DNA from: M3007 sp046316495
GTDB taxonomy: Bacteria > Bacteroidota > Bacteroidia > Chitinophagales > Saprospiraceae
DNA length: 64,000 nucleotides
NCBI GenBank assembly: GCA_046316495.1
Contig: JBKDAM010000038.1
Location: forward strand, 85,704-149,703
Direction of reading: 5' to 3'
Part shown: piece by piece, positions 53,578-62,700 of the stretch
Numbering within the stretch: the stretch's first letter is position 1
Layout of the letters: the number at the start of each line of letters is the position of its first letter
Program-made: the position numbers and the translations under genes
Notes under the pieces: model-generated
Told to the model about the DNA's origin: nothing
The model's input: the letters and a program-made list of their open reading frames with translations, nothing else
Database searches by the model: none

Positions 53578-54396
53578 ATGTCAACCGTTACTTCCGAACT
53601 AAAAAAAGTAACTACCCACACCATCCAAGCAATGAAAGTAAAAGGCGAAAAAATCGCCATGCTTACCGCCTACGACTTCTCAATGGCCCGCATCTTAGAC
53701 GAGGCAGGAATTGATATTTTACTAGTGGGAGACTCTGCTTCAAATGTCATGGCAGGCCATGAAACAACACTACCCATCACTCTTGACCAAATGATCTACC
53801 ACGCACAATCTGTTGTCAGAGCAGTCAAACGCGCTATGGTTGTAGTGGACCTCCCCTTCGGAAGCTATCAAGCAAACTCAGAAGTTGCCCTCTCAAGCGC
53901 TATCCGAATTATGAAGGAGTCCGGTGCACATGCCGTTAAACTGGAAGGTGGATCCGAAGTAGAAGAGTCCATCCGTCGAATTCTAATGGCCGGAATTCCA
54001 GTTATGGGACACCTAGGACTTACCCCACAAAGTATCTATAAATTCGGAACTTACACCGTACGAGCAAAAGAAGAAGTAGAAGCAGAAAAACTAGTACAAG
54101 ATGCAAAAATGCTCGATCAACTGGGCTGCTTCGCCTGCGTACTCGAAAAAATACCCGCAAAACTCGCGGAAAAAGTCACCAACAACATAGAAATCCCAAC
54201 CATAGGCATTGGAGCCGGAGCAAAAGTAGACGGCCAAGTACTGGTAATTCATGATATGCTGGGAATAACTAAAGAATTTAAACCACGCTTCCTAAGACGC
54301 TATTTGGATCTGTTCGACCAGATCAACTCAGCAACAAAAGCTTACATCAACGACGTTAAAAATGGTGCGTTTCCTAATGAACAGGAACAATATTGA
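53578..54396 (+). CDS. panB: 3-methyl-2-oxobutanoate hydroxymethyltransferase
   Basis: First committed enzyme of pantothenate synthesis; it transfers a hydroxymethyl group from methylene-tetrahydrofolate to 2-oxoisovalerate. The 272 aa show MLTAYDFSMARILDEAGID, LLVGDSASNVMAGHETTLP, AVKLEGGSE, MGHLGLTPQS and IGIGAGAKVDGQVLV, all diagnostic. A promoter and hairpin terminator lie upstream and could regulate it. No panC or panD is adjacent. 2-oxoisovalerate is also the substrate of the branched-chain dehydrogenase at 19725, but they are far apart. Confidence 0.96.
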   Translation: MSTVTSELKKVTTHTIQAMKVKGEKIAMLTAYDFSMARILDEAGIDILLVGDSASNVMAGHETTLPITLDQMIYHAQSVVRAVKRAMVVVDLPFGSYQANSEVALSSAIRIMKESGAHAVKLEGGSEVEESIRRILMAGIPVMGHLGLTPQSIYKFGTYTVRAKEEVEAEKLVQDAKMLDQLGCFACVLEKIPAKLAEKVTNNIEIPTIGIGAGAKVDGQVLVIHDMLGITKEFKPRFLRRYLDLFDQINSATKAYINDVKNGAFPNEQEQY

Positions 54397-54460
54397 GTCA
54401 TTCATCTACAAATTTATAAACAGTGACTTAACATACTAATTCGTATCCAAGTCCTTGTCG

Positions 54461-54468
54461 TAACTTTG
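54461..54468 (+). promoter_or_regulatory. -7 box TAACTTTG immediately before the PurF-like gene
   Basis: TAnnTTTG match with 4 nt between its last G and the ATG at 54473, implying a leaderless or nearly leaderless mRNA. Confidence 0.55.
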
Positions 54469-54472
54469 CCCT

Positions 54473-56371
54473 ATGAGTGATCAAATCCACCACGAATGCG
54501 GTATCGCAATGCTGCGCCTGCTAAAACCCTTGGAGTTTTATCAGGAAAAGTACGGATCCCCTTACTACGGACTCCAAAAACTCCAGCTCCTGTTGCAAAA
54601 AATGCGAAATAGAGGACAGGATGGAGCCGGTATAGCTACTATCAAGCTAAATACCGAACCTGGCAAACGATACATCAGCCGAAAACGAAGCAACGCATCT
54701 AACTACCTCGATGACCTCTTTAGCCAAGTCTGGGGCAGAGTAGCCCAACTTCCCCCAGATAAATTCGAAGATGCTCAATGGCTAAAAGCAAATGCCCCCT
54801 ACGCAGGAGAAGTACTAATGGGTCACCTCCGATACGGAACCCATGGAGATAACAGCATCGAACGGGTCCACCCATTCCACCGCCAAAACAATTGGATCTC
54901 TAGAAACCTCCTCGTGGCAGGGAACTTCAACTTAACTAATGTTGATGAGTTATTCCAAGAGCTCGTGGAACTGGGTCAATATCCAAAAGAAAAAAGCGAT
55001 ACCGTTACAGTTCTAGAAAAAATTGGCCACTTCCTAGACGATGAGGTCCAACGTCTTCATACTTGGTTCAAGCCAGACGGACTGAATAATCAGGCAATTA
55101 ACCAGCTTATTTTCGATAGCTTGGACATACAACGGCTACTCCGCCGTTCCTGTAAAAAGTTTGATGGTGGCTATGTGTTCGGTGGGATGATCGGTCATGG
55201 CGACTCCTTCATGGTACGCGATCCTAACGGTATCCGACCCGCTTACTGGTATATGGACGACGAAGTGGTTGTGGCCGCCTCCGAACGACCCGCCATCCAA
55301 ACTGTATTCAATGTGCGTTATCCTCAGGTGCATGAACTCAAACCTGGACATGCACTAATCGTAAAACATAATGGCCTCGTAGAGGAGCTCCCTTTCACAG
55401 ACCCTAGAGAAAGAACCGCCTGCTCCTTCGAACGTATCTACTTCAGCCGTGGCAATGACCGGGAAATCTACCAAGAACGAAAACAATTAGGGGCACAACT
55501 GGCACAACCAGCGCTAAAAGCCGTCGACTTCGATATCAGACATTCCGTTTTTTCCTACATACCAAATACCGCAGAGGCCGCGTTTTATGGCTTGGCAGAA
55601 GGGTTAGAAAAAGCGTTCAACGCCTGGAAAAAGGAGCAAATAATGGCCGCCCAAAGCGAAAACACACTCTCCCCAGAAAAAATAGATGAAATCCTAAACG
55701 TACATCCAAGAGTAGAAAAGCTGGTCCATAAAGACGAAAAACAACGAACCTTTATTGCCGACCATAGTAAACGAAGTAATATGGTCTCCCATGTTTACGA
55801 CGTTACCTACGGCCTTATCGAAAACGATGTCGACACCTTGGTACTACTCGATGACTCTATCGTCAGAGGAACCACCCTGAGAGATTCCATCGTAAGTATT
55901 ACTGACCGGTTACACCCAAAAAAAATTGTCGTCCTCTCCTCAGCTCCACAAATTAGATACCCCGATTGCTACGGGATCGATATGAGCAAAATGAGAGATT
56001 TCGTAGCCTTTCAAGCCATGATTGAACTCCTGAAAGAAGCAAAAAAAACCAACTTCCTTCAAGAAATCTATCAAAAATGTAAAATATCCGAATCCATCCC
56101 CGTTGAACAGGTGAAAAATGAGGTAATCGCCCTATACGACCTGTTTGAATATGAGCAAATTAGTAAAAAAATCTCCGAAATCGTCTCTCCAAAGGGAATC
56201 AGAGCCAAAGTAGAGGTCATCTTCCAATCCCTAGAAGGTCTGCACCAAGCGTGCCCTCATAACAAAGGCGACTGGTATTTTACTGGAAACTACCCAACTC
56301 CCGGAGGAAACCGAGTTGCTAATCGGGCTTTCATGAACTATATGGAAGACAAGGACGAACGAGCTTACTAA
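54473..56371 (+). CDS. Amidophosphoribosyltransferase (PurF-like), large form
   Basis: Probably makes phosphoribosylamine from PRPP and glutamine in purine synthesis. The 632 aa are much longer than E. coli PurF (about 505). The N-terminal nucleophile is Cys9 in HHECGIAML, preceded by an 8-residue propeptide like that of Bacillus-type enzymes; MRNRGQDGAG, MGHLRYGTHG and NPNGIRPAY-like DPNGIRPAYWY define the glutaminase domain, and VLLDDSIVRGTTL near residue 457 the PRPP site. A large insert (about 350-440) and a C-terminal extension are typical of the Bacteroidota paralogue, which may not be the only PurF of the genome. A terminator follows. Confidence 0.85.
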   Translation: MSDQIHHECGIAMLRLLKPLEFYQEKYGSPYYGLQKLQLLLQKMRNRGQDGAGIATIKLNTEPGKRYISRKRSNASNYLDDLFSQVWGRVAQLPPDKFEDAQWLKANAPYAGEVLMGHLRYGTHGDNSIERVHPFHRQNNWISRNLLVAGNFNLTNVDELFQELVELGQYPKEKSDTVTVLEKIGHFLDDEVQRLHTWFKPDGLNNQAINQLIFDSLDIQRLLRRSCKKFDGGYVFGGMIGHGDSFMVRDPNGIRPAYWYMDDEVVVAASERPAIQTVFNVRYPQVHELKPGHALIVKHNGLVEELPFTDPRERTACSFERIYFSRGNDREIYQERKQLGAQLAQPALKAVDFDIRHSVFSYIPNTAEAAFYGLAEGLEKAFNAWKKEQIMAAQSENTLSPEKIDEILNVHPRVEKLVHKDEKQRTFIADHSKRSNMVSHVYDVTYGLIENDVDTLVLLDDSIVRGTTLRDSIVSITDRLHPKKIVVLSSAPQIRYPDCYGIDMSKMRDFVAFQAMIELLKEAKKTNFLQEIYQKCKISESIPVEQVKNEVIALYDLFEYEQISKKISEIVSPKGIRAKVEVIFQSLEGLHQACPHNKGDWYFTGNYPTPGGNRVANRAFMNYMEDKDERAY

Positions 56372-56422
56372 AGGCTGCGCTCTAAAAGTCCAAAACCCAA
56401 ATAGGGTTGCGTACTAATAAAT

Positions 56423-56457
56423 AAAAAGCCCCACCTCAGTTAGAAGTGGGGCTTTTT
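56423..56457. terminator. Terminator after the PurF-like gene, shared with the convergent gene
   Basis: AAAAAGCCCCAC (56423-56434) pairs perfectly with GTGGGGCTTTTT (56446-56457) around an 11-nt loop. Confidence 0.9.
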
Positions 56458-56479
56458 AATGCCAGTCTTTAGCATCTAA

Positions 56480-57568
56480 CTAGTCAACCCAGTCCGCTAC
56501 AAAAACATTCGTATCCCTAGTTCCCCCATTATTCCGATTACTACAAAAAGCAATCTTCTTGCCATCTGGTGAAAACATGGGGAAAGAATTAAAGTTACTC
56601 TCGGTTGTAATCTGCTCTAATCCCGTACCATCCACATTAATCATATAAAGCTGAAAATCATAGCCCCGCTGAGAATGATGATTACTCGAAAAAATAATCT
56701 TCTTCCCCGTTGGATCAAAAAAAGGAGCCCAGTTCGCCTTTCCCAACTGCGTAACCTGTCGCATACCCGTACCATCCGCGTTGATTACATAAATCTCCAT
56801 ATTAGTTGGGGCGACTAATCCCTTCGATAGATAATCCTTATATTCTGTTATCTCCGCCTCTGTTTTGGGACGGCTTGCCCGAAATACCAGCTGCTTACCA
56901 TCCGCAGAGAAAAAAGCCCCACCATCGTACCCAAGATCAGTCGTCAATTGCTTTTGGTTGGAACCATCAATATCCATAATCCAAAGCTCCAAATCGCCCG
57001 TGCGATCACTCGTAAAGACAATTTTATCACCCTTAGGACTTACTACCGCCTCCGCATCGTACCCTTTGGTATTCGTCAACTGCTTTTTAATCTTGCCTTT
57101 TTTGTTCGCTACATATATGTCATAGCTGTCAAATAACGGCCAAAGATATTTGCCCCCCTCTCTCAAATTAGGCATGTGTGGACACGTCTCTCCCCCTTCA
57201 TGGGTACTAGCATACAAAATATCCTTACCATTTGGCATAAAATAAGAACAAGTAGTCCTGCCCTTCAAGGTACTAATTGTAGTTGGCTTATATTCAGGGT
57301 TATTGGCAGCCTCCCGAATATCAATTCTAAAAATCTGATCGCATTCCAAGCCCCATTTTGGGTTATTACTCTGAAAAGTCAAAAACTTGCCATCCTTACT
57401 CCAATAGGCCTCCGCATTGTCCCCACCAAATGTCAATTGAGTAATGTTTTTAAGGTGCTTTGACTCATTCACTACCGGAGTGGCATCCGGTTTTTGAGCA
57501 TAAAGACTTGAAATCAAAAGAACTTGCAACAGAAGAAGTGTATTCCGAAACATACCGTTTTTAATCAT
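56480..57568 (-). CDS. Exported TolB-like/PD40 beta-propeller protein
   Basis: A 362 aa protein with an N-terminal signal peptide (MFRNTLLLLQVLLISSLYAQ after MIKNG). It consists of repeated PD40/TolB-type blades: AYWSKDGKFLTFQS, AEAVVSPKGDKIVFTSDRTG, ELWIMDIDGSNQKQLT, FSADGKQLVFRASRP and FPMFSPDGKKIAFCSNRN, six in total, forming a full propeller. It is not TolB itself (no TolB N-terminal domain) and there is no Tol-Pal gene nearby. Probably periplasmic or surface-located; ligand unknown. Confidence 0.85.
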   Translation of the reverse strand: MIKNGMFRNTLLLLQVLLISSLYAQKPDATPVVNESKHLKNITQLTFGGDNAEAYWSKDGKFLTFQSNNPKWGLECDQIFRIDIREAANNPEYKPTTISTLKGRTTCSYFMPNGKDILYASTHEGGETCPHMPNLREGGKYLWPLFDSYDIYVANKKGKIKKQLTNTKGYDAEAVVSPKGDKIVFTSDRTGDLELWIMDIDGSNQKQLTTDLGYDGGAFFSADGKQLVFRASRPKTEAEITEYKDYLSKGLVAPTNMEIYVINADGTGMRQVTQLGKANWAPFFDPTGKKIIFSSNHHSQRGYDFQLYMINVDGTGLEQITTESNFNSFPMFSPDGKKIAFCSNRNNGGTRDTNVFVADWVD

Positions 57569-57694
57569 GTTTTATTAATTAATCGGGTGCAAGGTTAGGC
57601 AAAAATTAAATACGGAACGTCAGCTTTAAGTAAAAAGAGCCAAACCATCCGTATATTAATTATCATAAAGCCAAATGACTCTTCTCCTCCCACA

Positions 57695-58387
57695 TCAACG
57701 TTCTCCTCCAGCCACAAATCGTAAAAAATCAACAGCAGGAAACAACGTTGGACCTACATAGTGTACCTTCGGTTGTAACGACCGATGTATCAACGGTAAT
57801 ACACCCCCATCCTTTTCAAGAAATACCTGAATGGTTCTATGAACCTTAAAAAACCGAACCAAGTCATCTGCCTGAGGTAAGTCCCGAGCACCTAAACGGC
57901 TTAAAGCCTCCTTGAATACTTCAAAATCATAAGGAGCAGCATATACCTCCGGATACCTAAACGCCAAATAAAGTGCAATCATCCTGTAATCACCGTGGTA
58001 ATGATTGTTCTCAATACTTCCTACATTATTCCGTTTATATTCTTCCATCAACATATCACAACCAAATATAAACCGAGAAATACGCATCTCAACATCCTTC
58101 GTCTCATTAAACAAATCAATAAACATCGCTTTCACCATTAATGGCTGCTGTTGCATGAAAAGTAAGATTAGCTCCTTAGGACGCCACTTCTCTAATTGCC
58201 ATAATCGCCGGGTTACCGAATTCTGAAAACAAGTATCCAACATCTTGACCAAATCAGGAGCGTCAAGATCCCAATTCATTTGAAAATGTTGGACAGATTC
58301 CCACCACCAACTGTTTGGAAAATCCCTCCGACTACCCAAATGGCGCTTGTACGCCGAAATTTGTTCTTGTATTTTAGCTACTACCAT
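57695..58387 (-). CDS. Stand-alone McrB-N-terminal-like domain protein
   Basis: A 230 aa protein resembling the N-terminal part of McrB-type AAA ATPases of Bacteroidota, seen in WWWESVQHFQMNWDLDAPD, the FIDLFNETKDVEMRISRFI stretch, NHYHGDYRMIALYLAFRYPEV and the following FEVFKEALSRLG; the ATPase domain is absent. The start at 58387 is preferred over 58426 because the promoter of the divergent lysE-type gene lies in between. It could be a remnant of a defence gene or an independent domain used elsewhere; the frame is intact. Assignment rests on pattern recall, not on a search. Confidence 0.6.
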   Translation of the reverse strand: MVVAKIQEQISAYKRHLGSRRDFPNSWWWESVQHFQMNWDLDAPDLVKMLDTCFQNSVTRRLWQLEKWRPKELILLFMQQQPLMVKAMFIDLFNETKDVEMRISRFIFGCDMLMEEYKRNNVGSIENNHYHGDYRMIALYLAFRYPEVYAAPYDFEVFKEALSRLGARDLPQADDLVRFFKVHRTIQVFLEKDGGVLPLIHRSLQPKVHYVGPTLFPAVDFLRFVAGGER

Positions 58388-58404
58388 TCCAAGCGCAATA
58401 TTAC

Positions 58405-58412
58405 TACCTTTG
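58405..58412 (+). promoter_or_regulatory. -7 box TACCTTTG immediately before the LysE-type gene
   Basis: TAnnTTTG match with 4 nt to the ATG at 58417. Confidence 0.55.
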
Positions 58413-58416
58413 CTCC

Positions 58417-59055
58417 ATGCTTCCACTCCTGCTCAAAGGTTTATTGCTAGGACTTACGTTAAGCTTCGTTGTCGGACCCTTGTTCTTCTCTATTATTGAA
58501 TCTGCCCTCGCCCGCGGATTCAAGGCCGGCATAGCCGTTGCTAGCGGAATCTGGACCAGCGATATCCTGTTCATAGGTGTAATGTTGAAAGGAATACACT
58601 GGCTAGAATCCATCACAGCATTGCCAGGATTTCGTTTTTGGACCGGCATTTTTGGAAGTCTTATTCTGGTCTCCTTCGGCGCTGCAAGTCTTTGGGTTGC
58701 TCAAAAAAAACAACCCGTTCACGCGAATACTACGCCACTACTTCAAATTGAACGCCGTGACTTCTGGAGCCAGTGGGGAAAAGGGTTCATGATCAACATG
58801 GTAAATCCCGGCACCCTCTTATTCTGGATTGGAACCGCCACAGGATTGGTTGCCCCCAACGGTTGGTCAATTTCCGAAGGCCTTTTGTTTTTTACTGCAA
58901 TGATGACAGTACTCGTCATGACCGATCTGTTGAAAATTTATGCAGCAAAAAAACTACGAAATTGGCTAACCCCCTCACACATCGTTTCTGTTAGAAAAAC
59001 CATTGGCGTCGTACTTATCTTATTTGGTTTAGTAATAGCAGCCTCCAATCTCTAA
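58417..59055 (+). CDS. LysE family amino-acid exporter
   Basis: A 212 aa membrane protein with about six hydrophobic helices. The N terminus LLKGLLLGLTLSFVVGPLFF and the following IIESALARGFKAGIAVASGI match the LysE/RhtB fold. It exports amino acids or related small molecules; the substrate is unknown. It is divergent from the McrB-like gene and is transcribed from a promoter 4 nt before its start codon. Confidence 0.85.
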   Translation: MLPLLLKGLLLGLTLSFVVGPLFFSIIESALARGFKAGIAVASGIWTSDILFIGVMLKGIHWLESITALPGFRFWTGIFGSLILVSFGAASLWVAQKKQPVHANTTPLLQIERRDFWSQWGKGFMINMVNPGTLLFWIGTATGLVAPNGWSISEGLLFFTAMMTVLVMTDLLKIYAAKKLRNWLTPSHIVSVRKTIGVVLILFGLVIAASNL

Positions 59056-59114
59056 TGAAATGTTATTAGTACAACTATTGACTTGGCCACCTTTAGCGCC
59101 AATCAAAAAAAGCC

Positions 59115-59122
59115 TATATTTG
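59115..59122 (+). promoter_or_regulatory. -7 box TATATTTG before the small His-containing protein gene
   Basis: TAnnTTTG match 7 nt upstream of the ATG at 59130; it probably drives the pump operon. Confidence 0.5.
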
Positions 59123-59129
59123 TGCTCTC

Positions 59130-59534
59130 ATGAGCGTAAGCTGGCCTAAGATATTGCTCTTTATCTATCTCTTTGCGGCATTAACTCCGCAACAGCTTAA
59201 GACGTCTTTCGCGAAACTGCCATTCCTGATACAGCATTTTCAAAAACACCAGCAAGAGCACAGCACAGCCTCGCTCGCTGAGTTCATCTTCGAACATTAC
59301 GGGGAAGGCTTCGCCAAACACAGCACAGAACACAATCATAGCCAGTTGCCAGGCAAGGGCGAACATAGTAGCTCCCAAACGTTTGAAACCTTAAAGGCAT
59401 TCTTAACAAACCTGCCAAGTACCCCATTTCAATTTGTTTCCTCCTTCCGCTCCACTAAAGTAGGGTTCATACAAACATCAACCCTACTACCCTCTGCACA
59501 TCTATCTTCCATTTGGCAGCCGCCAAAGGTTTAA
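59130..59534 (+). CDS. Small exported or membrane-anchored protein preceding the metal pump
   Basis: A 134 aa protein with a hydrophobic N terminus (ILLFIYLFAALTPQQL) followed by a helix-prone region LPFLIQHFQKHQQEHSTAS and several histidines (EHYGEGFAKHSTEHNHSQ-like stretch). Small proteins with the same outline (an N-terminal membrane segment, then LPxLIxHFxxH) are often found upstream of CzcA/CusA-type pumps in Bacteroidota; they have no assigned function. Metal sensing or binding by the histidines is inference. It lies 243 bases upstream of the pump gene. Confidence 0.65.
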   Translation: MSVSWPKILLFIYLFAALTPQQLKTSFAKLPFLIQHFQKHQQEHSTASLAEFIFEHYGEGFAKHSTEHNHSQLPGKGEHSSSQTFETLKAFLTNLPSTPFQFVSSFRSTKVGFIQTSTLLPSAHLSSIWQPPKV

Positions 59535-59777
59535 AGACCACTATATTTACCAACAATACAACAGAAACGCATACGGTATGCTACCTAAGCAGGACCATGC
59601 TGTATTCCCAGGTCTGAACAGTAGGTGCTTTGCGTGACCATGGCTTAGCCCATAACCTAGCTCAGTGTAAAATTCTCTTCAGATTAGAAAGAGTATTTAA
59701 CTATACTCTTATAGGCCAACCCGCATCGTCTTGTAAACACCCTGATATCAACGTTTACCTAATAGCAGCTATCTATT
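59535..59777. other. Gap between the small protein gene and the RND pump gene
   Basis: 243 bases without a gene; short repeated words (ACCATG at about 59594 and 59638) but no recognisable riboswitch or terminator. A 60-codon open frame here (59630-59812) overlaps the pump start in another frame and is not supported. Confidence 0.4.
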
Positions 59778-62700
59778 ATGCTAAAAAATATAATTCAATT
59801 TTCAGTTCATAATAAAGTCCTGATTGGATTGCTTACTGCCTCTATTTGTGTCTTAGGCATCTGGTCATTCACCCAACTTCCAATTGATGCAATACCGGAT
59901 AATACCAATAACCAAGTACAGGTCCTGACAGTTTGCCCAACTCTTGCAACACAAGAAGTGGAACAATTTGTCACATCTCCCATCGAAAACACCCTCAAAG
60001 CTATTCCTGGAGTTGTAGAGCTCCGATCGATCTCAAGGTTCGGATTAAGTGTAATTACCATCGTTTTTGAAGACGAAATAGATATTTATTGGGCAAGGCA
60101 ACAAATAAACGAACGACTGAAATCCGCTGAAGATTTAATCCCTCCTGGATTTGGATCACCTGAACTAGCCCCAATTTCAACGGGATTAGGAGAAATACTA
60201 CATTATAGAGTCGAAGCAGAGCCAGGATATGAGGATAAATACTCCGCCTCAGACCTCAGAACCATTCAAGACTGGGTAGTAAAAAAACAGCTAACCGGCA
60301 CCCCTGGGGTAATCGAAATTAACAGCTTTGGCGGACACCTCAAACAGTACGAAGTGGCAGTTACACCAGAGCGACTCCGCGCACTAGGAATTAGCCTACT
60401 TGATGTACTTCAAGCCCTCGAAATGGCAAACGAAAACACGGGAGGAGCCTACATCGAAAAAGAAAGCAATGCCTACTTCATTAGAGCAGAAGGCCTCGCC
60501 CACTCCCTTGAGGACCTAGGTAAAATAGTCGTCAAAAACACAGGAAATACCTCGATCAAAATTGCAGATGTTGGAACCGTTCAATTCGGATCTGCCTTGA
60601 GGTATGGAGCCGTTAGTCGTAATGGATCAGGGGAAATTGTTCTTGGAATTGTAATGATGCTAAAGGGTGAAAATGCTGCAGATGTAGTAGGACGCGTAAA
60701 AACAAAATTAGAAGATATCAAAAAATCTTTACCCGAAGGAATTACGGTAACCACATTTCTCGACAGGGAAAAACTGGTGAACAGAACCATCTCAACAGTA
60801 GAGAAAAACCTTTTAGAAGGGGCATTAATTGTTGTTTTCGTCCTAACAATGTTGGTAGGCAATTTCAGAGCAGGGTTAATCATTGCTGCTGTGATCCCAT
60901 TATCCATGTTTTTTGCCTTTTGGATGATGCACCTCTTCGGTGTATCCGCCAATCTGATGTCACTAGGAGCACTTGACTTCGGCTTGATCGTTGATGGAGC
61001 GGTCATAATCGTTGAAGCTACCCTCCACTTTCTGCACCACAAAGCATTTAAATGGAAGGACCAATCCGGCGAACCATTTCTTAAGCTTAATCAAATAGAA
61101 ATGGACGAAAGTGTAACCAAATCTGCCTCCAGTATTATTAGATCCTCTGTCTTCGGTGTAGTAATTATTCTGATCGTCTACCTACCAATTCTCTCCCTGA
61201 CAGGAGTGGAAGGTAGAATGTTTCGTCCAATGGCGCAAACTGTATCCTTTGCACTAATAGGAGCTCTGATACTGTCTCTAACCTTTGTCCCCGCAGCCTC
61301 CGCCCTTTTCCTTAATAAAACAATCACAACACAAGCAACCTTTGCCGATCGCCTCATTCAACAACTCCAAAGCTGGTATGCACCCATTCTTGTCAAAGCC
61401 TTCCTTTGGAAAAAAACAATTGTTACAGCTACAGTAGTACTTCTCCTCCTCGCAGGAGGCTTGTTTTCTAGAATGGGAGGCGAATTTATCCCAACTTTGG
61501 ATGAGGGGGATATTATGATGCATGGATTCCTCCGGCCAGGAACCTCCCTATCACAAACCCTTGAAAGCCATCGACTAGTCCAAAAGCTTATTCTTGAGAG
61601 CTTTCCAGATGAAGTGGAACAGGTGATTTCAAAAATTGGATCTGCCGAAATCCCAACTGATCCTATGGCAATTGAAACAGCTGACAATATTTTGTTATTA
61701 AAAGACAAGTCAGAATGGACAAAAACAAAATCAAAAGAGGAGTTAGTGGCAATGATAGAAGAAAAAGTCCACGAGGTTCCAGGAATGGCTTTTGAATTCA
61801 CACAACCCATTAAAATGCGTTTCGACGAAATGATGACCGGGGTTCGATCCGATATTGCAGTCAAAATTTTTGGAGAAAATCTGGACTCTCTAGCTAGGGT
61901 GGCCCATCGAGCAGAAACAATCCTGAAAAAAGTACCAGGACTAGAAGACATAAAAGTAGAACAAACCGAAGGCCTGCCGCAAATTGTTATTCAATATGAT
62001 TATGGAAAAATTGCACGCTATGGCCTGCATATCAGAGATGTTAACGCAATCGTAAGAGCAGCATTTGCTGGCGCAAGGGCAGGAACTGTCTTTGAAGATG
62101 AAAAACGATTCGATTTAGTGGTCAGGCTAGACCAACAGCATAGAAAAGACCTGGCAGATGTTAAAAGACTCCCCGTAACTACACATGAAGGGATCCTTAT
62201 TCCCCTAGAAGAAATTGCCACGATTGAATATAAGCCAGGAGCAGCCCAAATTAGCCGAGATAATGCTCAACGGCGAATCGTTATCGGCGCAAATGTGCGT
62301 GGTAGAGATGTTGAAAGCGCCATTATGGACGTACAGTCACTAATCAATACCCAATTAAAACTGCCCGTTGGTTATAGTGTAGCCTACGGTGGCCAATTCG
62401 AAAACCTGCAAGCAGCAAAAGCACGACTTTCAATAGCCGTACCAGTAGCACTTCTATTGATTTTTGTATTACTCTACTTCGCCTTTAATTCGCTTAAAGA
62501 AAGTGCCCTCATATTTACCGCGATACCAATGTCCGCGATCGGGGGAGTGTTCGCTTTGATCATCCGCGGTATGCCGTTCTCTATCTCCGCAGGAGTTGGC
62601 TTTATCGCGTTATTCGGTGTTGCTGTCCTAAATGGGATTGTTTTACTATCCTACTTCAATGACCTAAAAAAACAAGGAGTAGAAGATGTCTACGAACGCA

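Noticed and set aside
57635..57683. Possible terminator for the minus-strand McrB-like gene (AAGAGCCA and TGACTCTT arms)
   Set aside because: The loop would be more than 30 nt and one pair is G-U; too weak to list as a feature.
59535..59777. Riboswitch ahead of the metal pump
   Set aside because: No recognisable cobalamin, NiCo, czcD or similar conserved core could be found by eye.
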